Source of the DNA: Zafaria ginkgonis | Lineage (GTDB): Bacteria; Actinomycetota; Actinomycetes; Actinomycetales; Micrococcaceae | Assembly: GCF_039540195.1 (NCBI RefSeq) | Contig: NZ_BAABEO010000036.1 | Location: 28,325 to 92,324, forward strand | Direction of reading: 5' to 3' | DNA: 64,000 bases | Part shown: piece by piece, positions 25,119-34,561 of the stretch | Layout: each line of letters opens with the position of its first letter | Position numbering within the stretch: position 1 is the stretch's first letter | Program-made: the position numbers and the translations under genes | Notes under the pieces: generated by a model | Database searches by the model: none | Told to the model about the DNA's origin: nothing | The model's input: the letters and a program-made list of their open reading frames with translations, nothing else

Positions 25119-27672
25119 CGCCCAGTCGGACCAGACTGTCTTGGCTGACCTTGCTCTGGCTCCGGAAGGTGGTACCCGCCCGGAGGAAACGGGGGAGGAG
25201 AGGCGGCCCGTACTCGAGCTTGCCGGGATCGAAAAGCACTTCGGCCCCGTCCACGCGCTCAAAGCCGTCAACCTGGAACTCTTCCCAGGCGAGATCCTGG
25301 GCCTCGTCGGCGAGAACGGAGCAGGGAAGTCGACGCTGATGTCCGTTGCGGCAGGCTCGCTGCTGCCCGACGCCGGAACCGTCACCATTGCCGGCCAGCG
25401 AATGGACGGCAGCGACCCGGAGGCTTCGCGCAGTGCTGGCCTGGCCATCGTCTACCAGGACCCGGCGCTGATCCCCGACCTGCGGGTCGACGAAAACTGC
25501 TACCTCGGCGTGCCCGAGAAACAACGGCCGAAGTTCGCGGGACTTGCCGCGTGGTCGCGCAGCCTGACCGCAGCGTTTTCCTCCGAGAATCCGCTGCCGC
25601 CGGCGGTCCCGGTGCGTGACCTTCAGCCGGACAAACGGTTCGTCCTGGAGATCTCCAAGGCCTTGGCCGGAAATCCCAAGGTGGTCATCCTGGATGAACC
25701 CACCGAGCACCTGAGCAAGGACGACGTCGAGATCCTGTTGGCCACCGTACGCCGGCTGGCCGAGCAGGGGTGCGCGGTCGTCTACATCTCCCACCGCATC
25801 CACGAGGTCAAGAGGATCGCCCACCGGATCGCCGTCCTGCGCGACGGGGCCATCAAGGACACGTTCCCAGCCGATCAGAAGACGGATCGGGAAATCGTCA
25901 ACCTCGTGGCCGGAAAACATCTTGCCGCCCTGTTTCCCGAGAAAAGGAAGCCTACCGGCGAGAGCGAGACCGCCGTCGTCGTCCAAGATTTCGTGGGTGA
26001 GAACTTCTCAGTGCAGGAGCTCGCGCTGCACCGGGGCGAAATCGTCGGTTTGGCCGGCATCGAGGGGCAGGGGCAACGGGACTTCTTGAGGGCATTGGCA
26101 GGTCTCGGCAAAGCCCGCGGCCGGCTTTCGGTCGGCGAACGCGAGGTACCCCTCGGCAAGCCTTGGAAATCGGCCGAGCACGGGATCGCCTTCGTTCCGA
26201 ACGACCGCCATGGCGAGGGAATCTTCACCTCCATGCCCATCCTGGCCAACCTCACGGCGCGGACACTACCCAAGTTTTCGCGGGCCTCGATCGTTGACCT
26301 CAAGCAGGAGGTCGCCGCCGCTCAGAACCTGCGCGCGGTGCTGGGCATCAAGATGAGTTCCTTGGATGCGCCCATCGAGAGCCTGTCCGGGGGAAACCAG
26401 CAAAAGGTCGTGATGGCCCGCAGCCTGGCCTCCGAACCCACGCTCCTCTTGGCCGACGAACCGACGCAAGGCGTCGACGTCGGGGCCCGGCTGGAGATCT
26501 ACGAAATCCTCCGCTCGACGGCGGACTCCGGCGGAACGGCCTTAGTCCTCTCATCGGACGCAATGGAACTCAGCGGCCTCTGCGACAGGGTCGTGGTCTT
26601 CTCCCGAGGGCAGGTGGCCGCAGAACTCGAGGGCGAAGAACTCACGGAAAAGGCCATCACGCACGCGGTCCTGACATCCACCACCACCCGGTCCGTTGCG
26701 GCCGCAACGGAGCGGTCACGCGCCCGCCGGTTCCTGACGGGCGACTACTTCCCGGCCGCGATCCTGGCCGTGGCCTCCCTCGTCCTGGGCGCAGTGGCCG
26801 CGTCCCAGAACGAGTTCTACCTCACCGCCTTCAACCTCAACTCCTTGCTGATGCTCTTCGCAGGCTACGCTTTCGTGGCGATGGCGCAGCAGGTGGTCAT
26901 GATGACCGGCGGGATCGACCTGTCCGTGGGTCCCTTAGCCGGTCTTATGGTCGTGGTGGCCTCGTTCGTCCTGCCTGCCAGCCTGTCCAGCTATGGAGGA
27001 CTGGCGGTCGGCATCCTGGTGCTGTGCCTCATCGGCCTCGCGACCGGCGCGGCCAACTGGGCGCTAATCGAATTCACGAAGATTCCTCCGGTCATTGGCA
27101 CGCTCATCACTTTTACCCTGCTCCAAGGCATTTCGCTCGTGCTCCGCCCGGAGCCGGGTGGGGCCATCAACGGAAATCTTCTGGTCTGGCTGGAGGCCTC
27201 CGCAGGCTTCGTTCCCCTGGCAGCCGTCGCCGCCGTGGTCCTCGGACTGGGGCTGGAGTTCGCTTTGCGGCGGACGGCATGGGGCCTCAGACTCCGCGCG
27301 GTCGGCTCACGTCCCGCGGGAGCGAAGCGCCTTGGCATCAGGATCCGCTGGACCCTGCTCACCGCCTATGTCGCCGCTTCCGGCATCGTCGTGCTCGCGG
27401 CACTGGTCCTGATGACACAGACAGGATCTGGAGACGCCAGCGCGGGGATCAGCTACACCTTGCCGAGCATCACCGCCGTCGTGCTCGCGGGAGCGAGTGT
27501 CTTCGGAGGTCGGGGCTCGTTCGTTGGAGCGTTGACGGGCGCGCTGCTGATCCAGCAGTTGAACACCGTGACGGTTTTCCTCGCACTGGACGAAGCATGG
27601 CAACACTACCTGCTGGGCGGGCTGACCATCCTGGCCGCCGGTTTCTACTCAAGACTGAGGTCGAAGGCATGA
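25111..27672 (+). CDS. Fused sugar-type ABC ATPase (RbsA-like, two domains) and permease (RbsC-like)
   Basis: 853 residues. ATPase domain 1 (about 30-265) has Walker A GENGAGKST and Walker B KVVILDEPTEHL, but its signature is a degenerate LQPDKRFVLEISKAL. Domain 2 (about 270-515) has a non-canonical P-loop (GIEGQGQRD), as usual in RbsA, with intact signature LSGGNQQKVVMARSL and DEPTQGVDVG. From about 540 it continues into an RbsC permease with MMTGGIDLSVGPLAGL. RbsA and RbsC are normally separate. ATG 25111 is inside the amidase gene end. With the permease at 27669 it would form an asymmetric membrane pair. Confidence 0.92.
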   Translation: MRDAQSDQTVLADLALAPEGGTRPEETGEERRPVLELAGIEKHFGPVHALKAVNLELFPGEILGLVGENGAGKSTLMSVAAGSLLPDAGTVTIAGQRMDGSDPEASRSAGLAIVYQDPALIPDLRVDENCYLGVPEKQRPKFAGLAAWSRSLTAAFSSENPLPPAVPVRDLQPDKRFVLEISKALAGNPKVVILDEPTEHLSKDDVEILLATVRRLAEQGCAVVYISHRIHEVKRIAHRIAVLRDGAIKDTFPADQKTDREIVNLVAGKHLAALFPEKRKPTGESETAVVVQDFVGENFSVQELALHRGEIVGLAGIEGQGQRDFLRALAGLGKARGRLSVGEREVPLGKPWKSAEHGIAFVPNDRHGEGIFTSMPILANLTARTLPKFSRASIVDLKQEVAAAQNLRAVLGIKMSSLDAPIESLSGGNQQKVVMARSLASEPTLLLADEPTQGVDVGARLEIYEILRSTADSGGTALVLSSDAMELSGLCDRVVVFSRGQVAAELEGEELTEKAITHAVLTSTTTRSVAAATERSRARRFLTGDYFPAAILAVASLVLGAVAASQNEFYLTAFNLNSLLMLFAGYAFVAMAQQVVMMTGGIDLSVGPLAGLMVVVASFVLPASLSSYGGLAVGILVLCLIGLATGAANWALIEFTKIPPVIGTLITFTLLQGISLVLRPEPGGAINGNLLVWLEASAGFVPLAAVAAVVLGLGLEFALRRTAWGLRLRAVGSRPAGAKRLGIRIRWTLLTAYVAASGIVVLAALVLMTQTGSGDASAGISYTLPSITAVVLAGASVFGGRGSFVGALTGALLIQQLNTVTVFLALDEAWQHYLLGGLTILAAGFYSRLRSKA

Positions 27673-28676
27673 TCACCGAAACCAAGCAGATTTGGAACCG
27701 AGGCGCCGGTGGGGTACGCGCCCCGCGCGCGGCAATGGGGGATTATTCGCTGATCCTCTGGGCGACCGTGGCTCTGCTCGCGGTCACCATGTCGTCGGGG
27801 GTCCTCACGGCCGCCTCCTTGCTCTCCCTCCTGCCCTTCGCCAGCATCCTGGCGGTGGCCGCGGTGGGCCAGACGCTGGTCGTCCAACAACGAGGACTGG
27901 ATTTCTCCGTGGCCGGCGTCTTCTCCCTCTCCACCATCATCGTGACGGTGATGCCGTCCCGGCCGGGTGTCGGCATCCTCGGAAGCATCGTCCTGGCCCT
28001 CGCGGGGGCGGCATTCATTGGCTGGGCGACCGGCATCGCTGTGACGAGGTTCGGAATCACTCCGCTCATTGCCACGCTCGGCAGCAACGCGTTGCTGCTG
28101 GGGGTGTGCCACACCATTTCCGGCGGCAGTCCCACCCGGGCGCCGAACATGCTCACCGCCTTTGCATCCGCTCGTCCCCTGGGCGTTCCCACCACGCTGA
28201 TCTTCGCCATGCTCGTCATCGGAATCGCGGCCTGGTTGTTCCGCCGGAGTACGTTTGGGAAGAGAACAACGCTGGTCGGCGCGAATCCGCTGACGTCGCA
28301 CGCGACGGGATTCCCCGTCCGACGGTACCAAGTGGGAGCCTACATCCTGGCCGCCGTCTGCTACTGCGTCGCCGGGATACTGTTCGCCGGCTACGTCGGA
28401 ACCCCGCCCACCGACTCCGGTGATGCGTACTTGCTGGCAACGGTCACCGCGGTCGTCCTGGGCGGGACACCACTCACCGGCGGACGGGCCAGCATCGTCG
28501 CAACAGCGATCGGTGCACTGTTCATCACGAGCCTCGGCCAGACCGTGCTCGCGCTGGGTGCGCCGCCGTCGGTCCAGCTGCTGGTTCAGGGCGCCGCAAT
28601 CGCGGTGGCTATGACGCTTCGGCTCATTCCCTTCGACCGTCTTCGGATCCGGAAAAGTGAGCCCGTACCGGGTTGA
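27669..28676 (+). CDS. Sugar-type ABC transporter permease, RbsC-like
   Basis: 335 residues with about ten hydrophobic helices and RbsC landmarks: VGQTLVVQQRGLDFSVAGVFSLS near 70 and VTAVVLGGTPLTGGRASI near 260. ATG 27669 overlaps the fused ATPase-permease stop (ATGA). It is the second permease of the importer and the last gene of the nitrilase 2 operon; a large hairpin follows 18 bp downstream. Confidence 0.9.
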   Translation: MITETKQIWNRGAGGVRAPRAAMGDYSLILWATVALLAVTMSSGVLTAASLLSLLPFASILAVAAVGQTLVVQQRGLDFSVAGVFSLSTIIVTVMPSRPGVGILGSIVLALAGAAFIGWATGIAVTRFGITPLIATLGSNALLLGVCHTISGGSPTRAPNMLTAFASARPLGVPTTLIFAMLVIGIAAWLFRRSTFGKRTTLVGANPLTSHATGFPVRRYQVGAYILAAVCYCVAGILFAGYVGTPPTDSGDAYLLATVTAVVLGGTPLTGGRASIVATAIGALFITSLGQTVLALGAPPSVQLLVQGAAIAVAMTLRLIPFDRLRIRKSEPVPG

Positions 28677-28694
28677 TGGTGGCAGGCCCAGCGT

Positions 28695-28746
28695 GCCGCG
28701 CAGCAAGCGGCGCCGACCGGACGGTTGGCGCCGGTTGCTGCGCGGC
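28695..28746 (+). terminator. Large terminator-like hairpin after the nitrilase 2 operon
   Basis: Two 24-nt arms (28695-28718 and 28723-28746) pair with only two mismatches around a 4-nt loop. The left arm begins GCCGCGCAGCAA and the right ends TTGCTGCGCGGC. There is no T-run, but this is the most extensive stem seen in the window. Confidence 0.75.
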
Positions 28747-29409
28747 AGCGTCATCGGAAGCCAGGAGTAGGGCGGGCGCTCCGGGCGACCTCACCCGGCG
28801 AACCGATCCGTTTGAGCCGGATGTGCGCCGCCGGTGCAAGTTTTTAGGGCATTGGAGACGCTGGCTCTGCGCGTCGACCAGACGGGTTGGTTCCGGGCGC
28901 CTTAAGGCCTGTCGCTGCACTCAAACGATGATTCAAGGCGGGTTAGGTGGTGGGTTGCATGCGAGGCCGCGGCACGAGAGCAGACCGCCAAAAGTGGATA
29001 TGTTCCTGCCGAACGCGGCTAGAGTCCGTCCCCCTGCGGCGGCAGACTGGGATACCAGTTGAACAATGCCTTCGGGTAGCCAACTTTCACGGGGACACCG
29101 CCTGCGAGACGGTCGAACGGGAGATCCCCTGCGCCGCGCATAGGGGGCAGAAAAGGATCTTCCGCTGGCGTCGAAGACTGGTCTCGCCTGTCATTCGGCG
29201 CAGCGGCGGAAGTCCGGGGCCGCAACGGGGAAACCGGGGAAGTGCTTCGATCGGCGTTGCACCTCGGGTCCTTCACATTTGCGGCCGGGACAGAGGCCAC
29301 ACCAACTATCGGACGACCCCCGGCAGCTAACCGACCTCAGCCGTAACCGCCGACTCATTGCCACCGTATATCCACCACATCGAGCAAAGTTAGGAAGGGG
29401 AAACCTCAG
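28747..29409. other. 660-bp gap without a recognisable gene
   Basis: Short open frames on both strands give Arg/Pro/Ser-rich sequence without domains or plausible ribosome sites. Composition is similar to neighbours. Near the end, before 29410, AGGAAGGGGAAA provides the ribosome site for the SnoaL gene. It could be decayed coding sequence plus the promoter of the SnoaL-SDR-EthD operon; I see no clear motif. Confidence 0.4.
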
Positions 29410-29865
29410 TTGAAGTCCCAAATCACATCCTCCACCAGATCAAGCTGGACTGAACTCGCGCCGTCTACTGCCACAGGCCAGCCTACGTACGGGCAGCTTG
29501 TTGACCTGGTGGAGCGCTATTTTGCCGCTCTGGATGATGGCGATCTTGACGCCGTTTTGGAGCACTATGCCGACGACGCCGTATTCACCGTTCAATCGGC
29601 CCATTCACCCCACCACGGCCGCGATACCGGAATCCGTTCGATGTATGAGGAATTCATCGGCTCCTTCAGAAAGATCAGGCACATCCATTTCCGGCATGTC
29701 GTCGACGTCGAGAACTGCAGGATCGCCTCTCAGTTCCGAGCGGAGATGACAGACCATGAAGGCAACGATGTGGTTCTTACGAGCTGCAACTTCTTCTATG
29801 TTCGCGACGGCAAGTTTGAACGCGTTTACGTCTACATGAGCGACGGCATCAACGTTCTCAAGTAG
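29410..29865 (+). CDS. SnoaL-like / NTF2-fold protein
   Basis: 151 residues, TTG start after AGGAAGGGGA. A short disordered N-terminus (Ser/Thr-rich, about 1-25) precedes a single SnoaL-type domain: LVDLVERYFAALDDGDLDAVLEHYADDAVFTVQ, HHGRDTGIRSMYEEFIGSF, then SCNFFYVRDGKFERVYVYMSDG. The family includes ketosteroid isomerase-like and dehydratase-like proteins, so no reaction can be fixed. It is the first gene of the SnoaL-SDR-EthD set at 29.4-31.5 kb. Confidence 0.78.
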   Translation: MKSQITSSTRSSWTELAPSTATGQPTYGQLVDLVERYFAALDDGDLDAVLEHYADDAVFTVQSAHSPHHGRDTGIRSMYEEFIGSFRKIRHIHFRHVVDVENCRIASQFRAEMTDHEGNDVVLTSCNFFYVRDGKFERVYVYMSDGINVLK

Positions 29866-30000
29866 GCCGGTGGTCGACAGCGCCGGCAGACGACGATCGC
29901 TGTCGCCCACGCATTCCCACGTGTCCAAAAAATACATCTGCCCGAACCTGCCCTGCAACATGAAACTACTGCATCTATCGAAAGGCAAGGATGCCAGAGC

Positions 30001-30759
30001 ATGAATGACAGCATCGTACTGATAACCGGAGGCGGCTCCGGAATCGGAAAGTCAACCGCGCTTGCCTTGGCTGCTGAGGGGGCCACCGTCTTGATCGCAG
30101 ACGTCAACCTCGATTCCGCGCAGTCCGTGGCGGACCAGGTCACGGAGGGCGGGGGCACGGCTGCTGCCTACGCCTGCGACGTGAGTTCCCACGAAAATCT
30201 GTCACAGCTCTTCACGTCAATCGACTCGCATTGGGGGCGACTGGACGGTGCCGTCAACAATGCGGGGATAACTGGCCCCATTGGTCCGCTGGAATCCGTA
30301 GATCCCGAGGCCATCTCGTCCCTCATTTCCGTCAACCTGCTCTCCGTCCTGTACTGCATGCAGTTCGAGATCGACCTCATGAAGCGAGCGTCAAAGGGTG
30401 CGATCGTCAACACCTGCTCCATCTGGGGACTCAACGGTTCTGCCAATTACGTTGCCTACTCCGCCTCGAAGCACGGCGTGGCCGGCGCGACAAAATCGGC
30501 AGCCTTGGAAACCGCCACCGATGGAATCCGGATCAATGCAGTGTGTCCCGGATTCGTCCGAACCCCCATGAACATGCAAAGCGGCCTTTCCCTGGACGAA
30601 GATCAGGCGGCGCTCCGAGCGCGGGAAGCTCTGCATCCCATGGACCGTTTTGGGGAACCAGAAGAAATCGCCGCAGGGATCTCCTTCCTCCTTTCCGAGA
30701 AGGCCAGTTTCATCACCGGGCACCTGCTGTCCGTGGACGGCGGCTTTGTGGTCCCCTAA
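30001..30759 (+). CDS. SDR-family oxidoreductase (classical)
   Basis: 252 residues with TGGGSGIG (9-16), NNAG near 86, catalytic S140, Y153 and K157 and the C-terminal SVDGGFVVP. It is a close paralogue of the SDR at 56547: both share NNAGITGPIGP, SIWGL and SFxTGHLLSVDGGFV. That suggests the two modules process related hydroxylated or keto intermediates. It follows the SnoaL gene after 135 bp and precedes the tandem EthD gene by 42 bp. Confidence 0.92.
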   Translation: MNDSIVLITGGGSGIGKSTALALAAEGATVLIADVNLDSAQSVADQVTEGGGTAAAYACDVSSHENLSQLFTSIDSHWGRLDGAVNNAGITGPIGPLESVDPEAISSLISVNLLSVLYCMQFEIDLMKRASKGAIVNTCSIWGLNGSANYVAYSASKHGVAGATKSAALETATDGIRINAVCPGFVRTPMNMQSGLSLDEDQAALRAREALHPMDRFGEPEEIAAGISFLLSEKASFITGHLLSVDGGFVVP

Positions 30760-30801
30760 CTACCTCCCTGTGTCTCCTCCGTAACAAGAATAGGAAAAAG
30801 C

Positions 30802-31530
30802 ATGCACGGTCCCACAGCAGATTCGATCAAGGTTTTCTGTTTCATCCCCCGTCGCCACGACTTCAGCGAGAAATCCTTCCATGAGTACTGGCGCCATCCC
30901 CACGGGACGATGGCCAAGCGCATCAAATCGATGCAGCGTTACATACAGGCACACAAGAGCGTGGACGACCAAATCGCCCCGCCGGCGCCCCATGACGGAG
31001 CCGCCGAGATATGGTTTGCCGATGTTGACACGGCGAACCGTTTGAACGAGGACCCCAACTACAGCGACTACTGCGGCCTGGATGAACCAAAATTCATGGA
31101 CCTCGGGCCCGATACCTTCCGCGTGCTCACCAAAGAGCGGGAACTTATCCCGGGATCGCTGGACCAAAAAAGCCGCGGAGTGAAATTCTTGCACCTCGTC
31201 AGAACCGCCGGTACGGCTGCGGACCGCATGCTTCCGGCGTTGGAGAACGCAGAGCACCTGAAGATGGCCAAGGACCTGGGCGTCGTGGCGTACTCCGTGT
31301 GCGAGGCGCTTCCGGAATCCTATGTCTCCGAGCTGCCGCCGCAGGCCGAGGTCCATCATTGGCTCAGCCTCGACCCCTACGATGCCGTCCGGGAAGTCTG
31401 GTTCCCGGACGCTGCGACCTATTTGGCCGCCGCATCCACTGATAGCTGGCGCGCCTTTCTCGCAGCACCAGGAGTTAACCTCACGCGGTCTCCCGGATTT
31501 CTGGCCACAGAGGAAGTCGTTATTTGGTAA
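30802..31530 (+). CDS. Tandem EthD-domain protein
   Basis: 242 residues with two EthD-like halves. Residues 8-110 contain VFCFIPRRHDFSEKSFHEYWRHPHG, where the His-containing loop is typical of EthD; residues 125-235 contain FLHLVRTAG and later VREVWFPDAATYLAAAST. It resembles the protein at 5286 in layout but is shorter. It is the last gene of its operon, before a strong terminator. The function of EthD proteins is largely undefined. Confidence 0.78.
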   Translation: MHGPTADSIKVFCFIPRRHDFSEKSFHEYWRHPHGTMAKRIKSMQRYIQAHKSVDDQIAPPAPHDGAAEIWFADVDTANRLNEDPNYSDYCGLDEPKFMDLGPDTFRVLTKERELIPGSLDQKSRGVKFLHLVRTAGTAADRMLPALENAEHLKMAKDLGVVAYSVCEALPESYVSELPPQAEVHHWLSLDPYDAVREVWFPDAATYLAAASTDSWRAFLAAPGVNLTRSPGFLATEEVVIW

Positions 31531-31611
31531 GTCCCGTGGGACATGACCCTTCAGCATTCCCCCATGCCCAACCTCCATTGGGATAAAGGGTGGAAAGCGC
31601 GTATAAAAAGC

Positions 31612-31682
31612 GGCTGGTGCTCTGTGCCGGGTCTAGGTGGCCTGTTACAGAGCACCAGCCCAGCTGCGTTATGGGGCTTTTT
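31612..31682 (+). terminator. Terminator after the SnoaL-SDR-EthD operon
   Basis: GGCTGGTGCTCTGT (31612-31625) and ACAGAGCACCAGCC (31647-31660) are a perfect 14-bp stem. A TTTTT run follows at 31678-31682. Being between convergent genes it may also act on the AraC gene at 31786. Confidence 0.8.
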
Positions 31683-31785
31683 GTTGTGGTGAACCGGCGC
31701 GCGTGACTGGGACCAGCCAGTTATGCGACATCAAATGGGCCAGATATGCGCATGCTCCGGCGTCGAATGGCACACTGCCGCCCTC

Positions 31786-32784
31786 TCAGCCGGCGTGCCG
31801 CCGGCCACGCTGGGTGTCGGAAGGCAGGCAGCCATAGCGCTGCGCGTAGTAGTTCGAGAAGCGCCCCAAGTGCAGGAAACCGCAGGCAAAAGCGATATTG
31901 CTGACCGTCTCGTCAGGATTTGCGTCTGCCAACAGCTGATGGGCACGGGCGAGGCGGAGGTCCCGCAGCTGGTTAGTGGGGGTCGTCCCCCGGTGCATCC
32001 GAAAGGCGGCGTTCAGTTGCCGCACGCTCACGTTCACCGCCTGGGCCACCTCCACCATGGACAGGGGCTCTGCCAGGTGAGCCTCCATGTACTCCGTGGC
32101 CTGGGCCACGTAAGCAGGGCCGACGTCAGCGGGCGTCGTCTCGAGAGACGAGCGGGCCGAGTGGGGCATCCCTACCAACACCGACGACATCAACATCTGT
32201 GCCATGAGCCGCTGCGCGGGGTTTCCCAAGCGGTCCCGACCAAGGGTGTCAAGGTGCCGGCATACGCTCGTCCAAGTCGAACTGACCACGTCTGGCCCCT
32301 CTTGGATGTCCTGCAACTCGCCTGGTTCCAGAAAACGCAATGGTCTGGAGATGCCCGTGGTTGCAAAAAGTGTGTCCTCAAGGTCGGCAGCGTCGACAGC
32401 ACCCACGAGGCATCCCGCCTCGGCATCCGGGACCATCGTGGTCGGTCCCTCCATGGAGAGCACGAACGGTGCCGTCGTCGTGCACATCCTGCCTGAGGGG
32501 CCCCGGACGTGCATGGGCCCGGTGGGAACCGCGACAACGACACGCTTGCCGGTCGGTGGAGCGACCACCTGCACCTTCGCTCCGTAGCGGACGTACAGGA
32601 GTCCAAACGAACCGACCCGTACACCATTGACAACAGCCTTGAGCTCATCCGCTGCCGGCACCAACTCATGCTCATCCGACGTGAACGAGTTTACGGCTTC
32701 TCGAACCACGCCGGCCGAAGTGCCCGAAACGACTGAGTACCCGCCCAGCGGGGCGGGTGGATCGACCAGAACGGAGGAACTCAT
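31786..32784 (-). CDS. AraC-family transcriptional regulator (divergent from NCS1/monooxygenase cluster)
   Basis: 332 residues, ATG 32784 after a strong GAAGGAGGC site. The C-terminal HTH pair is LSMVEVAQAVNVSVRQLNAAF and FACGFLHLGRFSNYYAQRYGCLPSDT. Its N-terminal domain lacks the DTRFPYxF-type segment shared by the other AraC regulators here and reads more like the general AraC-binding-like 2 type with GPMHVRGPSGRMC. It faces away from the permease gene across 277 bp and is the likely regulator of the ring-attack cluster at 33-42 kb. Confidence 0.9.
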   Translation of the reverse strand: MSSSVLVDPPAPLGGYSVVSGTSAGVVREAVNSFTSDEHELVPAADELKAVVNGVRVGSFGLLYVRYGAKVQVVAPPTGKRVVVAVPTGPMHVRGPSGRMCTTTAPFVLSMEGPTTMVPDAEAGCLVGAVDAADLEDTLFATTGISRPLRFLEPGELQDIQEGPDVVSSTWTSVCRHLDTLGRDRLGNPAQRLMAQMLMSSVLVGMPHSARSSLETTPADVGPAYVAQATEYMEAHLAEPLSMVEVAQAVNVSVRQLNAAFRMHRGTTPTNQLRDLRLARAHQLLADANPDETVSNIAFACGFLHLGRFSNYYAQRYGCLPSDTQRGRRHAG

Positions 32785-33061
32785 CCGACTGCCTCCTTCG
32801 CTTGCACGGTGACAGCCAAGAGGCCAGAACCATCTGACATGCCGACAGAGCTTACTGCCGGGAGTGGCCTTAGTCGATAGCTGGCAGAGATGTTTCACAG
32901 GCCGGCCGGCAAGTCCGCCAATGAAGGACAAACGTCCGCCAGCATCGGATAGATGCCTGATGGGTCGCCGCTGAATACTTCTAGGTGGGTTCGGTGATCG
33001 CGGTCACGCCCCCCACAATTCTCTCCTTCCCCCAAGTCCCTGTTCCTCCCACATACACGGA

Positions 33062-34561
33062 ATGGACCCATCAATGAGCACTGGTGATGAACTCTTCGAC
33101 GTGCCGTCGAGTACGAAAACTGCCGACTTCGAGCCGGCAACGCCGTCCGTCAAGGACCTGATGGAGGACAACGTCCTTCAGCGGGTGCCAGATGATCAGA
33201 GGCGATCCGGATGGAGCCTCTCGCTGAACTCAATGAGCGCCGTAACTCCACTCATCTGCATTGCCATCGCCGGACTGGTCATCATTCAGGCAGGATTCCT
33301 GGTCGGGATCGTGGCCGCGGTGCTGATCACGATCTTCGGCACCGCACTGGCCTGGCTTGTCGGGCACGTCACATACACCGAGGGTGTCTCGAACACTGTT
33401 GTGACGCGCCTCTATGGCCTAGGAATACGCGGATCCAGCTTGGCGTCGGCGATCTTCGGCTTCATGGCCATCGGCTTTCTAGCCATCGAGAATGTATTGC
33501 TCTACAACGCCATTCGGTTCATGTTCGACCTTCCCCAGACGTGGGTCGCAGATCTGGTGATCTACGGAATCCTGACTGTTTTCTGGATTGCCCTCACCAC
33601 TTTCGGAATGAGCCTGGTGACGAAGACATCCGGTACCTTGCTGGCGGTCTCGGCCCTGCTAATGGTTGTCCTCACGGCCATCGCCATGGTCGGTAGCGGG
33701 ATGCCCATCGGTACCGCGCTGAGCCACGGCCCACTCGTGGCAGATGCAGGCAGTGTCTGGGAACGGCTCCAGTTCGCTCTTGTCACTCTGGTCGCTTCGA
33801 CGGGTTCGTTCGCCCTCACTTCCGCCGACTATGCGCGATACGCGCGCAGTACTCGCGACGTCGGGATTTCCGCTTTCCTGGGAGCACTCGTCTTGAACGT
33901 CGGACTGGTCATCGTGGCGTCGCTGCTCTTCTACGGCGGTTCCGTCCTGGTCGGCCAACGACTGGTCGAAGATGGACTGGCTGCCCCCGGCGACGCGGCC
34001 AACGCCGCCCTCCAACTGAGCTCGCACAACGCCGGCGCCTTCCTCATCATTGTCTCGCCCGTCCTCGGATTCATTTTGGCGTGCGCCGTACAGGCCAAGA
34101 CCCAGGTTCTCAATGTCTACGGTGCCTCGCTGGCCCTGACGAACTTCGCTGACGGCCTGTTCCGCCGGCGGCCGAGCCGCTTGATCATGATCCTCGCCGC
34201 CAACGCGGTGGGACTGGTCTTCGTGGCCGGGGGCATCCTTGACCTGCTCAACGCCTGGCTCGCCGTGCTCGGGGTCATTACCACCGCCTTGATCGGTGTC
34301 CTCGTATCCGACTTCTACATCGTGCGTCGGCGCCAGCGCAGCGACCACGCCGCCTGCGAGGTCGTCAATTGGGCCGGAGTGCTGACCGTCGTCCTTTCCC
34401 TTGCGGTGGCTGAAACGTTGCAGGTCCTTCAAGTCCTGCCGCTGGGCTTCCTGACCTCACTCGTGATCAGTGCCGTGCTCTATCCGCTGCTGCGCCGCAC
34501 CCTTCTTCCTGCGGGCACGTGGACCCGGCGGGAGCCGGTCGGCCTGGGTGGTGGACAGTGA
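33062..34561 (+). CDS. NCS1-family nucleobase/hydantoin-type permease, first copy
   Basis: 499 residues with about 12 hydrophobic helices, beginning with a 50-residue cytoplasmic tail. CodB/Fcy-like segments include NSMSAVTPLICIAIAGLVI in helix 1 and TSADYARYARSTRD after helix 6. NCS1 carriers import cytosine, uracil, allantoin, hydantoins or thiamine-like compounds by cation symport. ATG 33062 is used; ATG 33074 is equally possible, and neither has a good ribosome site. It overlaps the next gene by GTGA and heads the ring-attack cluster, which suggests that the ring substrate is an N-heterocycle or similar. Confidence 0.87.
   Translation: MDPSMSTGDELFDVPSSTKTADFEPATPSVKDLMEDNVLQRVPDDQRRSGWSLSLNSMSAVTPLICIAIAGLVIIQAGFLVGIVAAVLITIFGTALAWLVGHVTYTEGVSNTVVTRLYGLGIRGSSLASAIFGFMAIGFLAIENVLLYNAIRFMFDLPQTWVADLVIYGILTVFWIALTTFGMSLVTKTSGTLLAVSALLMVVLTAIAMVGSGMPIGTALSHGPLVADAGSVWERLQFALVTLVASTGSFALTSADYARYARSTRDVGISAFLGALVLNVGLVIVASLLFYGGSVLVGQRLVEDGLAAPGDAANAALQLSSHNAGAFLIIVSPVLGFILACAVQAKTQVLNVYGASLALTNFADGLFRRRPSRLIMILAANAVGLVFVAGGILDLLNAWLAVLGVITTALIGVLVSDFYIVRRRQRSDHAACEVVNWAGVLTVVLSLAVAETLQVLQVLPLGFLTSLVISAVLYPLLRRTLLPAGTWTRREPVGLGGGQ

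Noticed and set aside
23799..25448. Minus-strand open frame opposite the amidase
   Set aside because: The amidase on the plus strand has its full catalytic triad at the expected spacing.
28947..29330. Open frame of about 127 codons in the 28.7-29.4 kb gap
   Set aside because: No ribosome site, Arg-rich, no recognisable family; an overlapping frame on the other strand looks no better.
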